Virus record (IMG/VR): IMGVR_UViG_3300032116_000094
Span: 64,001-88,554 of that record
DNA length: 24,554 nt
Direction: 5' to 3' (one strand)
From: a virus
Shown: piece by piece, positions 1 through 5,529 of the stretch
Numbering within the stretch: the first letter of the stretch is position 1
Layout: every line of letters begins with the position of its first letter
Translations under genes and position numbers: made by a program
Notes under the pieces: model-generated
The model's database searches: none
Told to the model about the DNA's origin: nothing
What the model saw: the letters and a program-made list of their open reading frames with translations, nothing else

Positions 1-355
1 TCATCGTCTTTTTCTTTGATTTTTTACCTCTATTTCTAAGCATTTCAAAATCTTCTCGATCTAATTTGTTATTACGATTTAAATCTATCTTATGCTGACG
101 GCCTTTTAATTCGTCATTTATATTATGTTTTTTATTTTTTGACTTTTTATTCCTTAACCTTTTAAAATCATCCCTATCCAATTTACCATTTTTATTCATG
201 TCTAGCTCCCGCTGACGGCCATGAAGCTCATCATTAATTATACTATCGTCAGTTTGCTCATTATTTAATCTTTCCTTTAAACGGGAAACTAGAGAGTTTG
301 CTTTATCTTCCAAAGCCTCATTTATAATTTGTTGTGCTATTCTATCGTATCTCAT
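1..355 (-). CDS. EF-hand repeat protein (C-terminus off the left edge)
   Basis: The frame opens at ATG 355 and is still open at base 1, so at least 118 residues are present and the C-terminus is missing. Residues 1-36 look helical. Two copies of a 39-residue repeat (117 bp apart in the DNA) follow, each with an 'NDEL-GRQ' segment, a 12-residue EF-hand-type loop and Lys/Arg-rich sequence. The loops are DMNKNGKLDRDD (52-63) and DLNRNNKLDRED (91-102). D/N at loop positions 1, 3 and 5, Leu at 8 and D at 9 and 12 fit Ca2+ binding; the first loop also has Gly at 6. The pattern resembles dockerin or isolated EF-hand loops. More repeats may lie beyond the edge. It is the most downstream gene of the leftward unit here. 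The Ca2+-binding call comes from the motif only; its role is unknown. Confidence 0.7.
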   Translation of the reverse strand, partial: MRYDRIAQQIINEALEDKANSLVSRLKERLNNEQTDDSIINDELHGRQRELDMNKNGKLDRDDFKRLRNKKSKNKKHNINDELKGRQHKIDLNRNNKLDREDFEMLRNRGKKSKKKTM

Positions 356-381
356 CAATTAATTATTTATATATAAATAGT

Positions 382-942
382 TTATAGATATATTTTATTC
401 AAATTTTTCTCTACTAATTTATACAGTTGAAAAAAATTAATCTGATTTTCTTCTGAAATTCGATTCAAAATATTAACTAATTGTTTTCTTTCTGTTAGTT
501 TTAATGCGTTAATATCTCCTTGATTACAGTATGGATATTTTTTACATTTCTTTTTAACCGTAACAAATTTACCCCCAGGATATAAAGGTTTCTTAGCCCC
601 CCTCCAATCTTTTTTACTGGTAGATTTAGCCCACATTGCCGGTGTTTCATATGAACCAGAGGATGACGCCCCTACAGCTTCTTTCGCTTCAGTTTTTTTC
701 GATTCAAAATTTATAGGCGCAGAATATTGGCCAGAACCCCCACTAGCGGTAGCTTCTTTACTTTCTAACTTTTTCTTAGCACAGGCTTTTTTATTCTTAG
801 GATCTTTACAGTCTAATTTTCTTTCAGATAGATTAGATGTTATTGAGTTATACATTCCGGCTCCCTCAGGCGTGGATAACGCCCCAGAATTAGATATTTT
901 CTCCCTTAACGTATCACTAAATGTTTGTAGTAAATTTGACAT
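382..942 (-). CDS. Phage protein of unknown function with duplicated Gly/Ser motif
   Basis: This is a 186-residue protein when started at ATG 942, which overlaps the upstream stop as TAATG. An in-frame ATG at 969 would add nine residues but overlap the upstream gene by 28 nt, so 942 is preferred. The N-terminus (1-60) is helical and then Lys-rich. A short motif appears twice: EATASGGSGQYSAP (about 63-76) and EAVGASSSGSYETP (about 88-101). A basic segment with two cysteines, KKCKKYPYCNQGD, spans about 131-143, and a helical tail closes the protein. I recall similar motif and 'YPYCNQGD' segments from uncultured marine phage proteins, but no function. Translational coupling to the 81-residue gene is likely. 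A virion or DNA-associated role is possible but unsupported. Confidence 0.7.
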   Translation of the reverse strand: MSNLLQTFSDTLREKISNSGALSTPEGAGMYNSITSNLSERKLDCKDPKNKKACAKKKLESKEATASGGSGQYSAPINFESKKTEAKEAVGASSSGSYETPAMWAKSTSKKDWRGAKKPLYPGGKFVTVKKKCKKYPYCNQGDINALKLTERKQLVNILNRISEENQINFFQLYKLVEKNLNKIYL

Positions 943-1187
943 TACGCATTTTTTAATCTTGGCTCCCATTGACCTCTATTAGCCCACATTTGGTAGTAGA
1001 ACTCACGAAAAACTTTTATTATGATGTCTTTGACATCCCCCTCCAGTTTCCCATCACGAATTTCTTTTGAGATGGTATCCAAAAGCCTATCCTCATATTG
1101 CTTAATAGTATTCTGCCCTAAGAAATCTTTAACTTCTTTGCGGACGATCACTTCAATATCTTTTATGTCACTATTTGTTAATGCCAT
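942..1187 (-). CDS. Small helical phage protein, unknown function
   Basis: An 81-residue, mostly helical, charged protein with no membrane segment or cysteine. It ends in an aromatic-rich segment, FREFYYQMWANRGQW, at about 60-74. It starts 1 nt after the stop of the gene to its right and its stop overlaps the next ATG by 1 nt, so it is embedded in a tightly packed leftward operon. A TACATTTG sequence about 20 nt upstream, inside the 3' end of the preceding gene, matches the Bacteroidetes -7 pattern TAnnTTTG, but no convincing -33 partner is visible. I do not recognise a named family. Confidence 0.7.
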   Translation of the reverse strand: MALTNSDIKDIEVIVRKEVKDFLGQNTIKQYEDRLLDTISKEIRDGKLEGDVKDIIIKVFREFYYQMWANRGQWEPRLKNA

Positions 1188-1188
1188 A

Positions 1189-1593
1189 TTATTTTATAAT
1201 TAAAATCACAAATGTACTAACCACGTTAAAAAAAGCTGAAAGCCGGTACCAAAACATATTCTTTTTTTGTTGCTCTAGCTGATTAAATGCGATTTCATTT
1301 ATTTCTTTATACTGAGCCATTTGTGCCTTATTATTTGTTATAACTTTTAAATAGTTTGTATTAATACTATCCATCATGAATATAACACTATCTTTCAAAC
1401 CGATAATTTCTTGCTGAACTAAAATCTTATCTTCATATTTACCTAATATTTTCTCGGTAGAATCTTTCTCGATCAGTTCTTTAATTATTAATTTTGCTGT
1501 CTGCTCATTTATTTTTATCGTATTCGTATCTGGTTGAGAAAAACATATAAATGTCTGAATTATTAAAACTATCGATAGAATTAATTTTTTCAC
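1189..1593 (-). CDS. Exported coiled-coil protein with C-terminal membrane anchor (spanin candidate)
   Basis: 134 residues. The N-terminus (MKKLILSIVLII...CFSQ, 1-20) is a clear Sec-type signal sequence with a cysteine at 17; 'FSQ' just before the mature part is common in Bacteroidetes exported proteins. Residues 25-112 are helical and likely coiled coil. Residues about 113-133 form a second hydrophobic segment at the extreme C-terminus. Signal/lipoprotein-like start, periplasmic coil and C-terminal membrane helix match the topology of a unimolecular spanin, but the residues before Cys17 (T-F-I) are a poor lipobox. Its 5' end overlaps the neighbouring coiled-coil membrane gene by 89 nt in another frame, recalling Rz/Rz1. 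The membrane topology is visible; the lysis role is inferred from context. Confidence 0.6.
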   Translation of the reverse strand: MKKLILSIVLIIQTFICFSQPDTNTIKINEQTAKLIIKELIEKDSTEKILGKYEDKILVQQEIIGLKDSVIFMMDSINTNYLKVITNNKAQMAQYKEINEIAFNQLEQQKKNMFWYRLSAFFNVVSTFVILIIK

Positions 1594-1891
1594 TTGTGTT
1601 TGTTTTTATTGTTGATATATCTTTGTTTATTATGTCGATTTTAGAATATGTACTAACAATTTTGTTATTTATCTCTGTAATTTCAGAATTATAAGTTTCA
1701 ATCTTAGTTAGTAAGTGCTTGTTCTCAGAATGAATTGAATCCAATTCTGTCTTGATTCTTTTTATTTCATCAGCACTGTCAACACTATCGTTATTCATTT
1801 TGCGTAGCAGATACACAGTATATAAAAGGCTCAAAATAACAACAGTATATATTATTATATTTAGCAGATTGCTAGCAGATTTTAATTTCAT
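1505..1891 (-). CDS. Membrane-anchored coiled-coil protein (inner-membrane spanin candidate)
   Basis: 128 residues. One transmembrane helix lies at about 9-29, followed by a long polar segment (about 35-115) whose heptad-like I/L spacing indicates coiled coil. This is the plan of Rz-type inner-membrane spanins: N-terminal anchor and periplasmic coil. The start overlaps the upstream gene by 4 nt (ATGA), and the 3' end overlaps the exported coiled-coil gene by 89 nt. Position within a cluster containing an endolysin supports a lysis role. A structural tail-related or generic membrane role cannot be excluded, since spanins are poorly conserved in sequence. Confidence 0.6.
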   Translation of the reverse strand: MKLKSASNLLNIIIYTVVILSLLYTVYLLRKMNNDSVDSADEIKRIKTELDSIHSENKHLLTKIETYNSEITEINNKIVSTYSKIDIINKDISTIKTNTSEKINSIDSFNNSDIYMFFSTRYEYDKNK

Positions 1892-2502
1892 ACTCCCATA
1901 TTTTTAGGCGATGTTCTTTTTCTAGCAGCAGTTACTTTTGACCACTTAGCTTTAAATTTTTCATAGTAAGATTGTAAGTCATTTATCATACCTAAGAACT
2001 CTTCATCAATTTTGATCATATCTCCATTTATGTAAATTCCATTATTTTCCCCTATCGTAAAATAGAAATCTAAATCAAAATCAATAATCTTACCCCCCCA
2101 TTCTACATCATTCTGATAAATATGTAAGGCATCAAAATTAACTAATGATGAAACGTCTTCTATAAATTCATCCATTGTCTCCTGGAACGCAATTTTCTCG
2201 TCTGTTGTAAGTTCCAACTGCGAACGATCAGTTCCATGCATAGTTAATATACCACCAGAAATTCTGTAGGATTGCTGTTTGTCTCCTTTTTTATCTTCAG
2301 TATCTTCATCACCTTTTTCCTTTTTAAAGCTTTTTTTTATGCTTTTTAAAGGATTAATTCTTTGTCTTAAATCTGAAGAGTCTTGCTCTGTCAATAAGTA
2401 ATTACTAAGAATTTCATTACTTTCGCTTACTCTGTCTTTACCTAATAATCTTTTTGATGCAGATAAAAGACCGCGTATTTCTTCATACCTTGAGTCGCTC
2501 AT
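1888..2502 (-). CDS. Conserved-looking phage protein, unknown function
   Basis: 204 residues with no signal or membrane segment. The N-terminal half is helical and highly charged, with a Lys/Asp/Glu-rich linker at about 52-75. A more globular part (about 78-200) contains the segments GGILTMHGTDRSQLELT and IIDFDLDFYFTIGENNG, then a helical, basic C-terminus (KAKWSKVTAARKRTS). It overlaps the amidase gene upstream and the coiled-coil membrane gene downstream by 4 nt each, so it is co-translated with the lysis cluster. The layout gives no direct functional clue, and I do not recognise a named domain. Confidence 0.65.
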   Translation of the reverse strand: MSDSRYEEIRGLLSASKRLLGKDRVSESNEILSNYLLTEQDSSDLRQRINPLKSIKKSFKKEKGDEDTEDKKGDKQQSYRISGGILTMHGTDRSQLELTTDEKIAFQETMDEFIEDVSSLVNFDALHIYQNDVEWGGKIIDFDLDFYFTIGENNGIYINGDMIKIDEEFLGMINDLQSYYEKFKAKWSKVTAARKRTSPKNMGV

Positions 2503-3092
2503 TTTTCTAATTGGTTTTTTAAAAATTTAAAATCAAAAGCAGGGCTTAAACTTGTAACTTCCATACTAAAATTACTATACGTTATAACCCCCTCATATTT
2601 TTCGGCATAATCTATTTTTGTATTATGGCCTATAAATTTTTGGTTTATGTTTAAACTATTTGTTACTTCTCTTATGACATCTATGCAAGAATTAATTTGA
2701 TCTTGTGTGTATGGCTGCCAATAAAAGTAGTCACGCCATTTTTTCTCATAAATGTCTCCATTATAAATATCTCCAATCCAATTAACAAATCCTGTTTCTA
2801 TGGGAATTTTTTCAAGCCACCCTAAATTTTCTAGAGTTATTATAACAGAGTTTTTATTCATATCCGTTTTTTTAAAAAAATTGGTATATGCATTATCGGG
2901 TAATAACTTGTATACATCACCATTCCTTGATATAACAAAATTCGGTACCTTATCGTAATCGCCATTATTACGATAAAGTACCGAATTGAGATAATCCGTA
3001 ATATTCCTGGAGGTGTGTGTTAATATGATCTGTTTCTTAGTTTTACTCTTTTGGTAATTGTTAGAAACGTAGTTTTCAACGATATTAGCCAT
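2499..3092 (-). CDS. Endolysin: N-acetylmuramoyl-L-alanine amidase (Amidase_2-like)
   Basis: 197 residues. It is predicted to cut the bond between N-acetylmuramic acid and L-alanine in host peptidoglycan. Amidase_2-type landmarks appear in order: IILTHTSRN (22-30) with His26 as first zinc ligand; NFVISRNGDVYKLLPDN (51-67), the strand pair around the substrate; ITLENLG (85-91); YTQDQINSCIDVI (128-140), the usual helix; FIGHN with His156 as second ligand; and SPAFDF with Asp187 where the third ligand (Cys/Asp) is expected. No signal peptide is seen, so export would need a holin, and a four-helix membrane protein lies immediately upstream. The start overlaps that gene by 8 nt. The sequence is divergent, so the family call is good but the fine specificity is inferred. 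Confidence 0.8.
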   Translation of the reverse strand: MANIVENYVSNNYQKSKTKKQIILTHTSRNITDYLNSVLYRNNGDYDKVPNFVISRNGDVYKLLPDNAYTNFFKKTDMNKNSVIITLENLGWLEKIPIETGFVNWIGDIYNGDIYEKKWRDYFYWQPYTQDQINSCIDVIREVTNSLNINQKFIGHNTKIDYAEKYEGVITYSNFSMEVTSLSPAFDFKFLKNQLEK

Positions 3093-3867
3093 TCCTCCTA
3101 GTATAACTTAAACGCTTTATTTTTGGTATAAGAGGATCCTCTTTAGGGACCTCTAATTCCTGTTGTGTAACTTCAGGTGTTGTTTCGGATGTATATGGTA
3201 TATCATCAACTACGGATACCTGTTCAGTTTCTGTTGGAGTCGGCTCTGGTGTTGGCTCTGGCGTTGGTTCTGGTTTAATTTCGGGTTCTGTTGGGTTTGG
3301 GACTCGTTTCAACTCAGATAATTTTTTTTCTAGCTCTTTAATTTTATCAATTAACCCAGATACATCATCGTTTTGTTTTTCTTCAACAACTTCTGCTGGC
3401 TCCATTTTACTAGATCTAAATTTAACCAACATATGTAGGAATGACAACGATATCAAAGGTAGCATTCCACCTGAGAACATAGAAAGTATTCTTTTATGAC
3501 CAACAATATCTGTTTTTTCAATATTAAATAACTCCGCAATAGGGGTTATTAGGTCAATCCAGTCTTTAAATTCTTTACTCTCTATATTAATGTATGTGTA
3601 TGAGTAGAAGATATTTCCTACGAATTGGATTATTGTTACAATAGCAAACGGAAAATATACCTTACTACCCATCTCAGCAGAAATTGCTGCCAAAGCAGCT
3701 AAGGCAGCAATTTCTACAGCAACAGATAAATAGATTGACCAACTAGCCGGATTGGTTACACCATACCAATTTGTGACATGTGATATTGAAACCAAAGCTA
3801 CCAGGATTATTGGTACTATGAACGAAAAATATATTATTGATTTAAAATTTCTTTTAATCCAACTCAT
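3085..3867 (-). CDS. Four-helix membrane protein with coiled coil and Pro-rich tail (holin candidate)
   Basis: 260 residues. Hydrophobic helices lie at about 11-32, 43-64, 70-92 and 128-150; the second is Ala-rich (EIAALAALAAISAEMG). After the membrane part come a charged coiled-coil stretch (about 158-188) and a low-complexity PEPTPEPTPEPTPTE segment (about 200-214), ending in a basic C-terminus. The gene sits directly upstream of, and overlaps by 8 nt, the endolysin, the classic place for a holin. It is larger than most holins, and its long cytoplasmic or periplasmic tail is unusual, so a scaffold-like membrane protein of the lysis complex is an alternative. The start codon is 2 nt after the stop of the upstream 91-residue gene. 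Confidence 0.65.
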   Translation of the reverse strand: MSWIKRNFKSIIYFSFIVPIILVALVSISHVTNWYGVTNPASWSIYLSVAVEIAALAALAAISAEMGSKVYFPFAIVTIIQFVGNIFYSYTYINIESKEFKDWIDLITPIAELFNIEKTDIVGHKRILSMFSGGMLPLISLSFLHMLVKFRSSKMEPAEVVEEKQNDDVSGLIDKIKELEKKLSELKRVPNPTEPEIKPEPTPEPTPEPTPTETEQVSVVDDIPYTSETTPEVTQQELEVPKEDPLIPKIKRLSYTRRNG

Positions 3868-3869
3868 AA

Positions 3870-4145
3870 TTACTTTAGTTTTTTTAACTCTTCGTCAATC
3901 GCGTTTTGACGAGAAACATCTAGAAGTGTTCTATCTGTTGCTTGGATCATTCTTTTTTCAGATTCAAGGCCCATTATGGTCAATTTTTTATCCAGTTCAA
4001 CTTTAGTGTAAGTTGAGTCTTTTATCCTGCCAATATCTTTATTTATTTTAGATATTTGACCTTTCGTCGAACAAACACTAAGCAGTGTCATAATCATAAA
4101 CGCAAGCACAATCTCTGTAAAATAGTTTTTAATGAATTGCCTCAT
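3870..4145 (-). CDS. Small membrane-anchored protein
   Basis: 91 residues. One hydrophobic segment (about 8-26) ends in LLSVCSTKGQ and is followed by a polar, helical region (about 30-91). The cysteine after the hydrophobic run is not in a good lipobox context (L-S-V-C). Small phage proteins with one anchor and a short coil often sit in lysis clusters as spanin components or holin partners, and this one is the first gene of the cluster with the four-helix protein and the endolysin. It begins about 30 nt after a stem-loop that separates it from the sigma gene. The leader is A-rich with no Shine-Dalgarno. The lysis role is an inference from position. Confidence 0.6.
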   Translation of the reverse strand: MRQFIKNYFTEIVLAFMIMTLLSVCSTKGQISKINKDIGRIKDSTYTKVELDKKLTIMGLESEKRMIQATDRTLLDVSRQNAIDEELKKLK

Positions 4146-4175
4146 TTTTTTTAAAGTTTTAGTTTAGAAAATTAT

Positions 4176-4198
4176 TAGACTATCACATAAATAGTCTA
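4176..4198. terminator. Stem-loop between sigma and lysis genes (weak terminator candidate)
   Basis: TAGACTAT (4176-4183) and ATAGTCTA (4191-4198) form a perfect 8-bp stem with a 7-nt loop. On the plus strand it is followed by a T-rich run (4199-4210). On the minus strand, where all nearby genes lie, only a weaker T-containing stretch follows. It could attenuate or process the leftward transcript between the sigma gene and the lysis cluster, or block antisense transcription. The stem is AT-rich and so of modest stability. Confidence 0.4.
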
Positions 4199-4208
4199 TT
4201 TTTTATTT

Positions 4209-5009
4209 TTATATATAGTCAAAAAGAATTGCCGTACCATTCCTAAGTTTACGCAATCCTTTCTCCTTAATCTGACGAATACGCTCTTTTGTTAGATCAA
4301 AGTCTTGTCCAATCTCTTCAAGAGTTCTACATGAACCTGTTAGTCCGTAATAATCTTCAATTATGGTTCTTTCCCTGTCATCCAAGCTACCGAGAAGCTC
4401 AAAAAGTTTATCCCTGAGAACCTTGGTACTATTGAATGATTCATCCGGTCTACTAGCATCATTATTATAAATGACATCAACCAGAGTATCACCATCTTCA
4501 TTTATTGGCTTATCAAGCCAAATCATGCTAGGTAAGTTAGCATATTTATCAGATTTAAATCCAGTACCGTTCTCTATTGCTTTTTTTTCTTTCTGAACAT
4601 CTTGTACGACATTTACAGGAAGCCTTATCGTTCTAGCATTTTCATTGAGAGAGTAAAGGATTGACTGGCGAATCCACCAAACAGCATAAGAAATAAATTT
4701 AAGGTTTTTATTCCAGTCAAAATTTTGAGCTGCTTTCATTAGACCTATATTGCCTTCAGCGATCAAATCTGGAAGATCAAGACCTTGGTTCTGATATTGC
4801 TTAGCAATTGTAATAACAAATCTAAGATTACCACGAACAAGCTCTTCGTTAATCTTTGAAACCTGGCTAGGCGTAAGTGTACCTGAACGCATCAAATCTG
4901 CAATTTCTTTTTCACGCTCAGTTGTCATAACTTCGATCTTTCTAAGATCTTTAAGATATGAGGAAATTTCAGCTTGATTAAATGGAATTGTTGTTTTCTT
5001 TTCTTTCAT
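4209..5009 (-). CDS. Phage-encoded sigma-70 family factor, primary-sigma-like
   Basis: 266 residues. It should bind host RNA polymerase core and direct promoter choice. Region 1.2-like sequence covers about 14-45. Region 2 (about 55-118) holds the core-binding and promoter-melting helices, including LVRGNLRFVITIAKQYQNQG, LPDLIAEGNIGLMKAA and FISYAVWWIRQSIL. Region 4 (about 200-256) includes LDDRERTIIEDYYGL and the helix-turn-helix TLEEIGQDFDLTKERIRQIK. The sequence and length are close to the short RpoD of Bacteroidetes, but region 3 (about 130-165) is clearly shorter, with the usual region-3 helices reduced to a short linker. The start overlaps the upstream gene by 4 nt (ATGA). By position near gp46/gp47 it may play the role of T4 gp55 (late sigma), though it is far more complete than gp55. 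Confidence 0.93.
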   Translation of the reverse strand: MKEKKTTIPFNQAEISSYLKDLRKIEVMTTEREKEIADLMRSGTLTPSQVSKINEELVRGNLRFVITIAKQYQNQGLDLPDLIAEGNIGLMKAAQNFDWNKNLKFISYAVWWIRQSILYSLNENARTIRLPVNVVQDVQKEKKAIENGTGFKSDKYANLPSMIWLDKPINEDGDTLVDVIYNNDASRPDESFNSTKVLRDKLFELLGSLDDRERTIIEDYYGLTGSCRTLEEIGQDFDLTKERIRQIKEKGLRKLRNGTAILFDYI

Positions 5010-5494
5010 ATTTGTTCCAAAAATTTTTTTTCTTCATTTGTGAGAGAGGATATGCCTTGTTCATTTATCTTGTCCAAGATAGTATCCATATTGAACACAC
5101 CATCGGTAAAATTGTTGTTACAAATGGTATTATACTCATAATCCTCATCATCTTCATCATCATAATAATCAAAGATTGTTGGATTAGTTATATTGATAAA
5201 TAATTCATATTCTTCTTTATCACGGAAGCTTAACACAGATGAATCATCTACAACAGTCAAAAAATAAACATTATAAATAGAATTTAGAGGCTCACGTAGT
5301 TTACTATCAATATGTTGACAATTCATCTCGCTCATAAAATGAAACATGATTGAATCTCTAGTCCTATAGAACGTAATATCTTGTTTTGTAATATCAAATT
5401 TTGGTGCAATAATCTCAACAATTTCACCAAATGTTTGCATGATTTCATTTTGCGTAATGCCAGTCTTATTACAAATTAAGTAGTATCTAGTCAT
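5006..5494 (-). CDS. Acidic phage protein with C-terminal DKIxxxGxxSLTxEEK motif
   Basis: 162 residues from ATG 5494. A TTG at 5506 is in frame but falls inside the TACCTTTG promoter box, so the ATG is preferred. The N-terminal 100 residues look like a compact alpha/beta domain. A strongly acidic run (DYYDDEDDEDYEY) follows at about 107-119. The last 23 residues carry ILDKINEQGISSLTNEEKKF, a short motif I know from the C-termini of Bacteroidetes rhomboid-type proteins and other Bacteroidetes proteins. The gene overlaps the sigma factor by 4 nt, so the two are probably co-translated. An acidic partner or regulator of the sigma factor is conceivable but not shown. Confidence 0.65.
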   Translation of the reverse strand: MTRYYLICNKTGITQNEIMQTFGEIVEIIAPKFDITKQDITFYRTRDSIMFHFMSEMNCQHIDSKLREPLNSIYNVYFLTVVDDSSVLSFRDKEEYELFINITNPTIFDYYDDEDDEDYEYNTICNNNFTDGVFNMDTILDKINEQGISSLTNEEKKFLEQI

Positions 5495-5503
5495 ATCGTT
5501 CTG

Positions 5504-5511
5504 CAAAGGTA
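5504..5511 (-). promoter_or_regulatory. Bacteroidetes-type -7 box TACCTTTG before the acidic protein/sigma pair
   Basis: On the minus strand TACCTTTG matches the Bacteroidetes -7 consensus TAnnTTTG exactly, and its end lies 9 nt before ATG 5494. Transcription would start within a few bases of the start codon, giving a very short leader. About 19 nt upstream is TTTA, a near match to the -33 TTTG element. The same core with the flank ATTACCTTTG recurs before the primase. If used, it gives the sigma factor its own host-type promoter. Confidence 0.5.
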
Positions 5512-5529
5512 ATATTTTTTTTTTGATAA

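Noticed and set aside
3092-3101. AGGAGG before the endolysin start, as a Shine-Dalgarno site
   Set aside because: It lies only one base from the ATG, too close to function, and codes for Arg-Arg in the overlapping upstream gene.
5495-5506. TTG start at 5506 for the acidic protein
   Set aside because: The TTG is part of the TACCTTTG promoter box, and ATG 5494 is 12 nt further in.
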